Below, piece after piece: positions 52,374 through 61,045 of a stretch of 64,000 nt of DNA; position 1 is the first letter of the stretch; every line of letters begins with the position of its first letter. Made by a program: the position numbers and the translations under genes. The stretch is taken from NCBI GenBank assembly GCA_964608095.1, contig CAZSMK010000081.1, positions 1 to 64,000 of the forward strand. Reading direction: 5' to 3'. A model generated the notes under the pieces. It saw only the letters and a list, made by a program, of their open reading frames with translations. It ran no database searches and was not told the origin of the DNA. Origin of the DNA: CAZSMK01 sp964608095 (GTDB taxonomy: Bacteria > Sumerlaeota > Sumerlaeia > MWCT01 > JAGHBZ01).

Positions 52374-53696
52374 TTATGCAATGAGTTGGTTTGCAAATTC
52401 TCTAAGGTTGAAACGGTCGGGAAACCGAATCGCCGTTCCTCTTTCCATATCTTCAGAAATACCGGTTATTATTTTCTCGGCTTGTTTTTCACCAATCTGC
52501 AACCGGACGTCACGAATCAACGATATACTCAGTTCTTTTAATGCAGAGAGAGATTCTTCATAGCAATTGAAAACGACAGGACTATTTATTCCGGTAGTCT
52601 CTATGAAGAAATCCAGGTCCATTGCGTCAAGTTTACGATTTCGAATCTTGATAATATCAGCCCGAGGATGTCGCATAAGTGTTTCATACCAATGAACTCT
52701 TAAGAGATGTGGTTGAAGAGGAAGCCCTGAATAGCCAGCTTCATTCTCAAGCGATTCAAAAAAGGTGTTAATAAAATGACATATTACTCCAATAGGCGAA
52801 ATAAACTTCATTCGTTCAACCTGTCTATCCTGGTCAGTGGTGCGCCGAAACGGAAACTTGAATGTCTTCTTTTTGGGACTTTGCCGAATTTGCTTTCCGG
52901 AAATGATGACATCGTTTTCCGAAAAGTCATCTCCGCCACGCGACTGTTCCTCATTCTTCTCCGGAAACAATTCTTCTTTGTCTTTGATTCTGACAAGACC
53001 GGCAACCAGAAAGGAATTCAGAATCCTGAACGTCTCGAATTTACTCAATCCGCTCCGCAATATTATAGAGCCGACATTATAAAAGCCGTTTATGAGCGAA
53101 AGCACTCTCCACTCCGATTCGCTAAGTGTGATTATTTCGCGTTCAAATTCCTCGACCTGGGTCGTATTGACCGTGACAACTACTTCATCGTTCTTGATAT
53201 TTTTGGTGATTTTGTTCCATTCATCAAGTCTCCGAGTGCCCTCGAGAAGAAACGGTTCCATATCGATCTCGACAAGAATATTGTTAAAATGCTTATCTTT
53301 TCCATACGAGAAATTGAAAGAACCTTCTTTCCATCCAAGGAGTTCCCAAATCTCTTCTTCCAGTTGAAGTCGGAATGTCTCCTTTACAATATCAGGTGGT
53401 ACGAGGTTATTATCGATAAGGAGTTCACCAAGGAGTTTTTCATCGGAATCGGAGGTTTGCTCATGTAGGAGTTTATCAAGTTCACTTCGAGGGATAAAGC
53501 CCCTGTTGATCAACATCTCCCCGAGTTTACGAGAGCGATGCATGCTTGATGAATTAATTATCTTTCCCTCATTGATCATAAGGGAGACTTCGCGTTCACC
53601 ACTCTTCAATCGAAGAATGCCGGTTTTTTTGCCGGTACTCAAGAACTGAAGTAGTTCGGGCAAAGTGGAAGCGCTCAATGTTCCTTCAAGTTCCAT
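52374..53696 (-). CDS. DUF4388 (PATAN-type) domain protein
   Basis: 440 residues, soluble. The N-terminus (MELEGTLSASTLPELLQFLSTGKKTGILRLKSGEREVSLMINEGKI) is the DUF4388/PATAN signature, followed by a helical region (KLGEMLINRGFIPRSELDKLLHEQ) and a second small domain with a winged-helix look around ESEWRVLSLINGFYNVGSIILRSGLSKFETFRILNSFLVAGLVRI. The C-terminal 150 residues are unrecognised. DUF4388 proteins occur in bacteria with MglA-type GTPases and receiver proteins, in line with its place between the roadblock gene (52 bases) and the receiver gene (24 bases). Confidence 0.82.
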   Translation of the reverse strand: MELEGTLSASTLPELLQFLSTGKKTGILRLKSGEREVSLMINEGKIINSSSMHRSRKLGEMLINRGFIPRSELDKLLHEQTSDSDEKLLGELLIDNNLVPPDIVKETFRLQLEEEIWELLGWKEGSFNFSYGKDKHFNNILVEIDMEPFLLEGTRRLDEWNKITKNIKNDEVVVTVNTTQVEEFEREIITLSESEWRVLSLINGFYNVGSIILRSGLSKFETFRILNSFLVAGLVRIKDKEELFPEKNEEQSRGGDDFSENDVIISGKQIRQSPKKKTFKFPFRRTTDQDRQVERMKFISPIGVICHFINTFFESLENEAGYSGLPLQPHLLRVHWYETLMRHPRADIIKIRNRKLDAMDLDFFIETTGINSPVVFNCYEESLSALKELSISLIRDVRLQIGEKQAEKIITGISEDMERGTAIRFPDRFNLREFANQLIA

Positions 53697-53748
53697 TTGA
53701 CCACCTTATACAATTAAAATGGATACACATGGTTGTATCAGGATCTCT

Positions 53749-54225
53749 TTATTTAATCAAGTCATCAATTCGCTTTTCTGCTTCCTTTTCGATTCCATCC
53801 AATTTTCCCTGGTGCTTCTGGGAACGAGCATTTTTCAAGGTTGCACGAATCTGCTTGGCTGCTTCTTTCGAGTAAAGCCGCACCATACCAAGGGTTGTTT
53901 GATTGTCGAATATTACTGTCAGAATGGTGTCGTCGTTGACAAGAATGTTGTGAATATGGTCACGTGCACCCTGGTGAAAAAGGACAGAGAAATCCGATTC
54001 GCCGAGAAGTTTAGCCATTGCATGAGTAGAAGCGAATGAGCCTGCAATGAGTACAGCCAGACCGTCGGTATCGAGCTTTTTTGTAAATCCTCTCTTTGCC
54101 ATACACTTCCCATCCAATCCTATCAAGAGAGCGCACTTAGCCTCGGTGTTTTGTAGCATCTTTGATAAGGTTCGATGAATGGCTTCGAGATCCTCTTTTC
54201 CGAGTATGACAGATTGATCTTCCAT
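53749..54225 (-). CDS. roadblock/LC7-like protein
   Basis: 158 residues from ATG 54225, preceded by GAAGGG. The core (about 20-125) follows the roadblock pattern: CALLIGLDGKCMAKRGFTKKLDTDGLAVLIAGSFASTHAMAKLLGESDFSVLFHQGARDHIHNILVNDDTILTVIFDNQTTLGMVRL, i.e. a beta-strand pair, a helix rich in small residues, and a second sheet. The tail is a charged helix. Roadblock proteins bind and regulate Ras-like GTPases, and this gene begins 10 bases after the GTPase gene. A longer start at 54267 would overlap that gene. Confidence 0.75.
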   Translation of the reverse strand: MEDQSVILGKEDLEAIHRTLSKMLQNTEAKCALLIGLDGKCMAKRGFTKKLDTDGLAVLIAGSFASTHAMAKLLGESDFSVLFHQGARDHIHNILVNDDTILTVIFDNQTTLGMVRLYSKEAAKQIRATLKNARSQKHQGKLDGIEKEAEKRIDDLIK

Positions 54226-54235
54226 GGCAAACCCT

Positions 54236-55423
54236 TCAAACCAGGTATTTAAAAAACAATGTATCACGTTCAGGAATTAAGAAAAAAGTCCCTAATTTTG
54301 TCTTGAACCGTGAATAAATAGGAGTGCTGAGATTCCCTTCCATTACCCATAATAGAGTCTCCGGATATGTATAAGAATTATTTTCGCCGTTCTTTGCCTT
54401 GAAAAGAAGGAAATGTTGTAAGTTACCATTAACATTTACGGAAATCTTTCGCTCGAATCCTATAGTATTCCGATAAGTACAGGGAAAGAGCCCCATGATT
54501 TTAAATCCTATATGCAAAGAATAATCCGGGCCGTCCTCTTGTTGTTTCACAGAATCAATACTTATTTTTCCTTTACCAATCATCTTTTTTTTCCAGAACA
54601 GGTTGCTGACTTGATGGATACGTAACCTTGGTAATCGTGTCGAGTGCAGACTGCTCTGTTCTACCGATGGCTCGAGCTCTGAACTCTCACCATCTCCCGC
54701 TACGTGAGTTCTTGATTCATCATCATCAACGCTTCCCTGTGATAGTTCACCCCCTTCAAGAGAAGTAGAGACAGACATCTGAACCGCCGGTGGAGCTTGT
54801 TTCCTTATGGGGGTAAATCGTTCCGTACCACTTTCCTCATACATTGCCTGGATTCGTTTAAGCACCATTGACGAAACTTTTTTCAGAGTCTCTTTGACTC
54901 CTTGACCGGTTATTGCCACTGATTCAAAAAAGGGCGCCTGAAGGAAATTGAGTTTTTGTTCAAGGATTTCAATCGCTGAAATATCGGGAAGATCACGTTT
55001 ATTATACTGAATTACCCATGGAATTTCTTCGATATCATACCCATAGATTGCAAGATTTTCGCTCATATTTTCCAGGCTATCAATGTTATGTTCTAAGCGT
55101 TCGGATTGTGAATCCGCCACAAACACAATACCATCAACACCACGCAAAACGAGTTGCCGTGTGGCATTATAATAAACCTGCCCGGGAACCGTATAAAGGG
55201 CGATTTTTGTCTTGAATCCTTTGATTTCCCCAAGATCGAGAGGCAGGAAGTCGAAGAAGAGCGTACGGTCTTGTTGGGTGGGAAGAGATATAAGATCTCC
55301 CTTAAGATCGGGGGGAAGAGCTGCATAGATGGTTCGAAGATTTGTCGTCTTCCCGCCAAGTGCGGGTCCATAATATACAATCTTGCACACCAACTCTCTC
55401 GTTGCATTGTTAATGAAAGCCAT
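54236..55423 (-). CDS. mglA: MglA-type Ras-like GTPase with C-terminal extension
   Basis: 395 residues. Residues 1-195 are a clear MglA homologue: P-loop GPALGGKTT (19-27), the MglA-type switch region DRTLFFDFLPLDLGEIKGF and TVPGQVYYNATRQLVLRGVDGIVFVADSQ, and the base-recognition NKRD near 143. MglA sets the front pole and motility direction in Myxococcus and acts with MglB. Typical MglA ends near 195; here a polar, acidic linker (about 200-260) leads to a beta-rich unrecognised domain of about 130 residues. Directly flanked by two roadblock genes, its probable regulators. Confidence 0.9.
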   Translation of the reverse strand: MAFINNATRELVCKIVYYGPALGGKTTNLRTIYAALPPDLKGDLISLPTQQDRTLFFDFLPLDLGEIKGFKTKIALYTVPGQVYYNATRQLVLRGVDGIVFVADSQSERLEHNIDSLENMSENLAIYGYDIEEIPWVIQYNKRDLPDISAIEILEQKLNFLQAPFFESVAITGQGVKETLKKVSSMVLKRIQAMYEESGTERFTPIRKQAPPAVQMSVSTSLEGGELSQGSVDDDESRTHVAGDGESSELEPSVEQSSLHSTRLPRLRIHQVSNLFWKKKMIGKGKISIDSVKQQEDGPDYSLHIGFKIMGLFPCTYRNTIGFERKISVNVNGNLQHFLLFKAKNGENNSYTYPETLLWVMEGNLSTPIYSRFKTKLGTFFLIPERDTLFFKYLV

Positions 55424-55456
55424 GATGTATGCTGCCTCTTAACACATTCTTTGAGA

Positions 55457-55807
55457 TTAGACCTCAAGTGTAAGATTGTTGAGTTTCATCACGGCATCAC
55501 GCAATTCGACACGGATGAGACCCAAATTAGAATCCGCGTGAGAGAGACAAATAAGGAAACCCATTCGGGCTCGATTAATGGACCATCTCATTTTCGATGT
55601 CTCAACGAATATAGATTTTAGCTGTCCCTGTTCAACCTTTTGTGAGATTTTATCCGAGGCAAGGATAAGGGCGCTTGCAAGAGCGCTTATTTCTTCCTCA
55701 TCCAATTCATCGGATAATTCAGATGCGATGACTATTCCATCAGTCCCTACAATGAGACTTCCCTTGATCCCGGGAACCCGATTCAACTCGTTGAGTATTC
55801 TATCCAT
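55457..55807 (-). CDS. MglB-like roadblock/LC7 protein
   Basis: 116 residues from ATG 55807. Complete roadblock domain: LNELNRVPGIKGSLIVGTDGIVIASEL, a small-residue helix (EEEISALASALILASDKISQKV), the edge strand SIFVETSKMRWSINRAR and GFLICLSHADSNLGLIRVELRDA. This is the form of MglB, the GTPase-activating partner of MglA, whose gene follows after 33 bases. Its start overlaps the end of the upstream membrane gene by 8 bases. Confidence 0.87.
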   Translation of the reverse strand: MDRILNELNRVPGIKGSLIVGTDGIVIASELSDELDEEEISALASALILASDKISQKVEQGQLKSIFVETSKMRWSINRARMGFLICLSHADSNLGLIRVELRDAVMKLNNLTLEV

Positions 55808-56732
55808 TTGCTTTTCCCTTTGTCCTGGTTGCAAGTAAAGTTTGATATCTCGTTTTTAATAATACTGAAATTGAATTCCCTATTACGTTAAGACGTTGGT
55901 ATATTTCATCCACAGCTGTCGTGGTGTTAAAAATCAAGATATACCCAAAAACAGAATCGACATAACCATTAACAACAAAATGGTCTTTTGTTTCAACAAT
56001 AATCTTGCGAGTATGTGCAAGTTCGAGAGCAGGCGTAAGATCCTTCATCCTTTTGCTAAGAAATCCGAGATCAACTACAAGTCGCTCTGAATCAATTTCA
56101 ATATTAAGATACTTCCACATTATTAAGTTTTCTTCGCTATATACAATGAATCCCTCCAACCCTATGGTTTTGCCTAATTGGGCTTCTAACTCATCAAAGG
56201 TATAGACATTGAAAAGGTTGCTAAGTGACGCCTGGGTAGCTGGTTTCGATATCGATTGGGTCTGCCCATAATTTCGAGAAGTCTCTTCAAATTGAGGGAA
56301 GACCTTGTGAGTCAATTCGACGCCTAATAACCCAGGGGCAAATTCGATGAAAAGATGCGGCATCATAAGACAAATAATAATTATTTGTAGTAAAAAAGAA
56401 ACCGGATTTCCCAGCCAGATTAAAATAAACGGTATCGTTTCGACTTCAAAGGAAAGGGGCGCCATAAAGATGAGCAGGGATGAGACGAGACAAATCAATG
56501 CCCGAAAAAGAGCCAGGATAAGTGCTGAAGTCATTAGTGAACCAAAAGGGACATCCCAATTCCCTATTCGGGAATATATCACATATAGAGCAACTTCGAG
56601 GAGCAGGAAAAGAAAAGTCATGGAAATATTATCGAGAGAAGAAATAGTCGCAGGTTTAAAGACGAGGGGAATAAATATAAGCAAAAAGGACGCGAAAACA
56701 AGAAACAATTTTTTGCCTTTGATAAAAAGCAT
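55800..56732 (-). CDS. multi-pass membrane protein with roadblock-like C-terminal domain
   Basis: 310 residues. Four to five membrane segments in residues 8-155, then a polar linker and a cytoplasmic domain (about 185-300): FDELEAQLGKTIGLEGFIVYSEENLIMWKY, VDLGFLSKRMKDLTPALELAHTRKIIVETKDHFVVNGYVDSVFGYILIFNTTTAVDEIYQRLNVIG. The strand-helix-strand order resembles roadblock/LC7, which would recruit the GTPase to the membrane; the resemblance is my reading and weaker than for the soluble partners. 20 bases after the TPR gene and overlapping the MglB-like gene. Confidence 0.65.
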   Translation of the reverse strand: MLFIKGKKLFLVFASFLLIFIPLVFKPATISSLDNISMTFLFLLLEVALYVIYSRIGNWDVPFGSLMTSALILALFRALICLVSSLLIFMAPLSFEVETIPFILIWLGNPVSFLLQIIIICLMMPHLFIEFAPGLLGVELTHKVFPQFEETSRNYGQTQSISKPATQASLSNLFNVYTFDELEAQLGKTIGLEGFIVYSEENLIMWKYLNIEIDSERLVVDLGFLSKRMKDLTPALELAHTRKIIVETKDHFVVNGYVDSVFGYILIFNTTTAVDEIYQRLNVIGNSISVLLKTRYQTLLATRTKGKANG

Positions 56733-56752
56733 GAGACCGTTGCCTCTCTTGG

Positions 56753-57550
56753 TTAAGTAGTATGTTGCATAGTATCGCGAATAACCATTCTTATCTTGCC
56801 CACCTTAACATTGTTTTTACATCGGATTATGAGGAGCGTTTCTTTGAACGGCTCGATAAGGAGGACTCCGTCTTCATTCTCCACAAGGTAGTGGACTATA
56901 TTTTCCCCTGTAACGTCCTTAAACCTTGCAATTAAGGTCGATATATGAAGTCGAATATCCTTAAAGTGAGAGGGTAGTATTTCAACAGAATCAGTAGTGT
57001 CGAAAGTTGGAACGATATAAAAATCGATAACGTTGGGTTCTTTATTGAGGAAATCAGCGAGGATTCGAGCGCGCTGAGATGGCGATAATTCCGACTCCTT
57101 TTTCTTCCGTGGATATTCTATAGAGGTATCGACAGTTTCGAGCCGGTCGCTCAACACCCGCTTTATTTTTTTTACTTCGGGGTGCGATGGAAAGGTTTGA
57201 TCGAGTTTTTCGAGGACAGTTCTCGCTTTATTGAATGCCTTTTGCTTGATGAGGATGCGGACAAGAGTAAGGATCGCCATAAAAGAATCCGGTGACTTCT
57301 CAAGTACCCGCTGAATTTCTTCATGAGCATTTTGGTAATGTCCCATATCGAGATAGATACGGCTAAGTAATATTTGACCATTTAGATTATGAGGATATGA
57401 GGCGAGCCCCTCCCTGCAAATTTGAAGAGCCATGCCAAGTTTACCGCCTCTTCTCAATGCCTCTCCATAGGAAACAAATGCGTCATCGACCACCTTTTGT
57501 TCATACAATCTTCGATAACGCTCGATTTCTTCATTTAGGCTCGGGGACAT
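56753..57550 (-). CDS. TPR protein with possible roadblock-like C-terminal domain
   Basis: 265 residues from ATG 57550. Residues about 5-135 hold three to four TPR-like helix pairs (AFVSYGEALRRGGKLGMALQICREGLASYPHN, GQILLSRIYLDMGHYQNAHEEIQRVLEKSPDS, AILTLVRILIKQKAFNKARTVLEKLDQTFPSHP). After a basic linker (EYPRKKKE) the last 85 residues (FYIVPTFDTTDSVEILPSHFKDIRLHISTLIARFKDVTGENIVHYLVENEDGVLLIEPFKETLLIIRC) have a roadblock-like pattern. Soluble. A TTG start at 57622 is also open. First of the five tightly spaced signalling genes. Confidence 0.68.
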   Translation of the reverse strand: MSPSLNEEIERYRRLYEQKVVDDAFVSYGEALRRGGKLGMALQICREGLASYPHNLNGQILLSRIYLDMGHYQNAHEEIQRVLEKSPDSFMAILTLVRILIKQKAFNKARTVLEKLDQTFPSHPEVKKIKRVLSDRLETVDTSIEYPRKKKESELSPSQRARILADFLNKEPNVIDFYIVPTFDTTDSVEILPSHFKDIRLHISTLIARFKDVTGENIVHYLVENEDGVLLIEPFKETLLIIRCKNNVKVGKIRMVIRDTMQHTT

Positions 57551-57637
57551 TTTTTGCTGATAACGATTCAACCCTGAAACAGTATATAATTGACACACAT
57601 TTAATCTATCTTGGTTTTGCAATCAAGCTCTATTTTC

Positions 57638-58159
57638 TCAAGCCTCTTCGACGGCTTCATCTTTTTCTCCAAGAAGATATTGAATATATGCTCGTACCTT
57701 GTCAATTATGCACGGAAAAAGACGTTCAAGTGAAGGAGACAATTTTTGAGTTACTGAGCGTGTATCCACTACCTCGATGCCGATAATATTTATTCGTTGA
57801 GGCATTTCGCGGGAAAGGTGTTTTCCAACGTTGATCACCTCTATAACGGATAATGTATGGGCGGATAGTGTTGAAGCCCGCGGCGATGTATCGGAAACAG
57901 CGGATAAGTCGATACAATGTAGGCTTCCCAATTTCTTCTTTTCCGTTATCAGGGAATCGACAATAATGACCCAATGATATCCCTCGATTAGGTCGAGTAA
58001 TCTTATTCCCCCGGTTGCCGATTGCTCGTAGTGAATTTCGAACCACGTTGTAGTGGGAATGTTCTCATGTTCAAGGGTTCTGACAACTTGAATCCCGATT
58101 CCGTCGTCGCAAAGAAGGTCATTTCCCAGGCCGAGTATGAGTATCTTTTTTTCTGCCAT
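57638..58159 (-). CDS. HyaD/HupD-type hydrogenase-maturation-like protease
   Basis: 173 residues from ATG 58159. The fold signature ILGLGNDLLCDDGIGIQVV opens the protein, with Asp in the place of the metal-binding Glu of HybD; the other two ligands are the Asp in VIIVDSL and the His in SAHTLSVIEV. In hydrogenase maturation such enzymes cut the C-terminus of the nickel subunit after metal insertion. No hydrogenase gene is in the window, and its neighbours are a radical SAM enzyme and the GTPase module, so it may process another protein. A start at 58195 would overlap the upstream gene. Confidence 0.82.
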   Translation of the reverse strand: MAEKKILILGLGNDLLCDDGIGIQVVRTLEHENIPTTTWFEIHYEQSATGGIRLLDLIEGYHWVIIVDSLITEKKKLGSLHCIDLSAVSDTSPRASTLSAHTLSVIEVINVGKHLSREMPQRINIIGIEVVDTRSVTQKLSPSLERLFPCIIDKVRAYIQYLLGEKDEAVEEA

Positions 58160-58167
58160 AGAAGGTT

Positions 58168-59703
58168 TCACGAATATTGTGAGAGGATATGCCAATACGC
58201 CCCGCGATGCCCTTCTTTAAGCGCATCTACAAGCACCTTGTTTTGATTATAATTATAGTTCTTTGCTTTTGTTCCCGAACCACCGAACATAAAACGTTTA
58301 TCGCCATCGATGTATTCTATAAGAAAATCAGCAACGTCATCACCAAGTGTATTCTCAAGGAAAAAGACCGGTCTCATAAGAAGGAATTCGTCATTCCCTT
58401 TCAGGTGATCAAAATCTTCTGGGTTCAGGCCGGTAACGGATGAATGTCCAGACTTTTTTATATCTTTTTTTACACGTTGCCAGAGAGGAGTCCCGGGGTA
58501 GAGACGTACCCCGAGACTTATACCTATACAATCAGCCGGTATCGAACGGCTACGGTCAATGGTTCTCTCGATAGTAATCCTGCTTTCACCAGGCACTCCA
58601 ATGAGCATGTCAAGCATGGTTGCAATCGAATATTTACAACACACATTAACAGTGTTGACCACATCTCGATGGGTATGTGGATGGTTGAGAGATGCGAGAA
58701 TCACGTCATCAAGTGAATCGACTGTGAAATCAATTCCGCAGCATCCCGCTTTTTTCATGGTTTCAGCAATCTCATCATCAAAAGGAGTAGGCACACAATA
58801 GGCATACCACTGAATCTTCTTTCCAAGTCCTCTCCGAATGATCTCTTCACACACGGCAAGAAGATGCTCCCGATTGGTATTGAACTCGCTGTCACAGGTA
58901 TGAAAATGAGTGACACCTTTTTCCAACAAGAATTCCAATTCGTCAGCGACATCAACGGGGTTTCGGTACCGAAGTGTTCTCCCTTTAGCGATTGGATCGG
59001 CACAATAGGCGCATTTTCTGGGACATCCCCGTTTTGTCTCAAATCCTATCATCCCACCTTGTTGAAAATAAAAGGTATGATCAGATAAGGTTCTTCGAGC
59101 AAGACTCAGGTACGGGGATTCAAAAGACGGTGGATTTTGGATGTAGCCGGAAGTCGATGAGTCCATGTAGACCAAACCCGGAATTGTAGCTACGTCATCT
59201 ACCCCTGAGTTTCTTTCCAGAAGTTTAGCCAGTTTGATAAGCGATGATTCGGGATCGCCGATGATACCGAAATCCGCCTTGCAGTAATCCATAACCGCTT
59301 TTGGAAAAATCGAGAAACCAACACCGCCAAGGACAATAGGTGGGGTCTTTCGATTGGGTCTTCGATCGGGCTTTTGATTGAGCGTCTGAGCAGGCGCGGC
59401 ATCAGGAGATTCGAATTTTTCCCGTATAAGATTGATGATGCCTGCGGTCTTTTCAAGACAAAAATCCCGGCTTGCGAAGTAGGAATCATCCACATTACGA
59501 ATCGAAATTCCGATGAAGAGATAATCCCATTCTTCATCCATTATCGAGTCAAGGGTTTCAGAGATATTCTCCGAGTGGCAAAGGTCGACAAAGTCAATTT
59601 CATACCCCGCCTGTTCAAGGGCAATTGCAATGTAGTCAAGCCCGACAGGCGATATGGGCGGTTTCATCAGGTTGGGATTGATAAGTAAGATTTTTTGTTT
59701 CAT
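58168..59703 (-). CDS. B12-binding radical SAM protein
   Basis: 511 residues. N-terminal cobalamin-binding Rossmann domain (about 1-145: KILLINPNLMKPPISPVGLDYIAIALEQAGYEIDFVDLC, later GGVGFSIFPKAVMDYCKADFGIIGDPE). Radical SAM barrel from about 215 with the cluster motif CPRKCAYC (C227, C231, C234) and HFHTCDSEFN after it; a C-terminal domain rich in Asn/Lys follows. Relatives are mostly uncharacterised and include B12-dependent methyltransferases. An Arg/Pro-rich insert (about 100-125) in the B12 domain looks like a linker. First gene of the nine-gene minus-strand run. Confidence 0.85.
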   Translation of the reverse strand: MKQKILLINPNLMKPPISPVGLDYIAIALEQAGYEIDFVDLCHSENISETLDSIMDEEWDYLFIGISIRNVDDSYFASRDFCLEKTAGIINLIREKFESPDAAPAQTLNQKPDRRPNRKTPPIVLGGVGFSIFPKAVMDYCKADFGIIGDPESSLIKLAKLLERNSGVDDVATIPGLVYMDSSTSGYIQNPPSFESPYLSLARRTLSDHTFYFQQGGMIGFETKRGCPRKCAYCADPIAKGRTLRYRNPVDVADELEFLLEKGVTHFHTCDSEFNTNREHLLAVCEEIIRRGLGKKIQWYAYCVPTPFDDEIAETMKKAGCCGIDFTVDSLDDVILASLNHPHTHRDVVNTVNVCCKYSIATMLDMLIGVPGESRITIERTIDRSRSIPADCIGISLGVRLYPGTPLWQRVKKDIKKSGHSSVTGLNPEDFDHLKGNDEFLLMRPVFFLENTLGDDVADFLIEYIDGDKRFMFGGSGTKAKNYNYNQNKVLVDALKEGHRGAYWHILSQYS

Positions 59704-59815
59704 AAGCAACTGGATAAAATTCTGAATTGCAAAATGTTACACGTTCGAACACTATGTTTTTTACTCTATACCATTTTGCAAATAAAGTTTTTTTTGCACA
59801 TTGAGGATGAATTAA

Positions 59816-61039
59816 ATGAATGAGTCTATAGAAATACAAGACATAAAGCGCCTTGTAAAACAGTATGAGGAGGATTGTCTGCGTTTCCTCCAAGACCTTA
59901 TCCGTATACCATCGCCGAGTGGCAAAGAGAAAGCGGTTGCCGAACGTATCCTCAAAGAAATGGAACGATTGAGTTATGATGAAGCGTGGATAGATGAAGT
60001 GGGAAATGTTATCGGTCGTATGGGCGCATCTCATAAAGAATTGAACGTCCTTTACGACGGTCATATCGACACGGTAGAAGTCACGGATGCAGGGTCATGG
60101 AAGCACGCTCCGTTTGGAGCCGAAACTGCCGATGGCTTATTGTTCGGACGAGGTGCTGCGGACAATAAACAAGCCACTGCTGTTCAGGTATATGGCGCTA
60201 TGATAGCCAAAAAAATCTGGGGCTTGAATATTCCGGTCGGCGTATACGTCATCGGCTCGGTCATGGAAGAGGATTGCGACGGACTGGGAATTGAATTCGC
60301 CATTAAAGAGAGCATAAAGGCGAAGATCAATGCGGTCGTCATCGGAGAGGCGACGGATTGCAAAATTTATAGGGGGCACCGGGGACGTGTCGAGCTTCTC
60401 ATAAAAACGTCAGGGAAATCCGCTCATGCAAGTGATCCCGACCGTGGCGAAAACGCGGTCTACAAGATGTCCGGGGTGATTAAAGCGGTTAAAGAACTCA
60501 ACGAGCGGCTCGGGAGCGATCCTTTCCTCGGTAAAGGAACCATTGCGCTTACCAAAATAGAATGCGACACCGGCTCTCTCAATTGTGTCCCCCATGAATG
60601 TCGTATTTTTATAGACCGGCGATTGACTAAAGGCGAGGATAAAAAATTGGCGCTCTCTCAGCTACAATCCTTGACAGAGATAAACGAAACAAGAGCTGAG
60701 GTTGCTATTCTGAACTATGAAGCAACCACCTGGACGGGAAGAGCGGTGAAAGCGGAGAAATATTTTCCCACCTGGACGCTTTCAAAAGATCACCCTCTTG
60801 TTCAGGCGGGATGCTCGGCATACCACGCATTGTTCAGCCAGGAAGCCGTCATAGATAAATGGATATTCAGCACCAATGGTGTATCAACTATGGGAAAACT
60901 TGGAATACCCACCATAGGATTCGGGCCAGGGGATGAGAAATTTACCCATATTACGGATGAACGTATTCCGGTAGGTGAACTCCCCGTTGCGACAACCTTC
61001 TATGCATCTCTCCCCTATTTTCTTAAACAGACGCTCTAA
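59816..61039 (+). CDS. M20-family hydrolase, YgeY type
   Basis: 407 residues, soluble. Zinc-dependent M20 peptidase/deacylase: metal ligands H and D in YDGHIDTVEV, D in FGRGAADNKQ, catalytic and binding Glu pair in GSVMEEDCDG, and H in KFTHITDERI. This variant with HRGRVELLIKTSGKSAHASDPDRGENAVYKM is annotated as the YgeY family, found in purine, selenium or amino-acid fermentation loci of anaerobes. Substrate unknown here. GAGGA precedes the ATG. Divergent from the radical SAM gene with about 110 bases between. Confidence 0.87.
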   Translation: MNESIEIQDIKRLVKQYEEDCLRFLQDLIRIPSPSGKEKAVAERILKEMERLSYDEAWIDEVGNVIGRMGASHKELNVLYDGHIDTVEVTDAGSWKHAPFGAETADGLLFGRGAADNKQATAVQVYGAMIAKKIWGLNIPVGVYVIGSVMEEDCDGLGIEFAIKESIKAKINAVVIGEATDCKIYRGHRGRVELLIKTSGKSAHASDPDRGENAVYKMSGVIKAVKELNERLGSDPFLGKGTIALTKIECDTGSLNCVPHECRIFIDRRLTKGEDKKLALSQLQSLTEINETRAEVAILNYEATTWTGRAVKAEKYFPTWTLSKDHPLVQAGCSAYHALFSQEAVIDKWIFSTNGVSTMGKLGIPTIGFGPGDEKFTHITDERIPVGELPVATTFYASLPYFLKQTL

Positions 61040-61045
61040 CCGGAC

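Noticed and set aside
52776..53468. 230-codon plus-strand frame inside the DUF4388 gene
   Set aside because: Antisense to a gene with a clear domain; no ribosome site.
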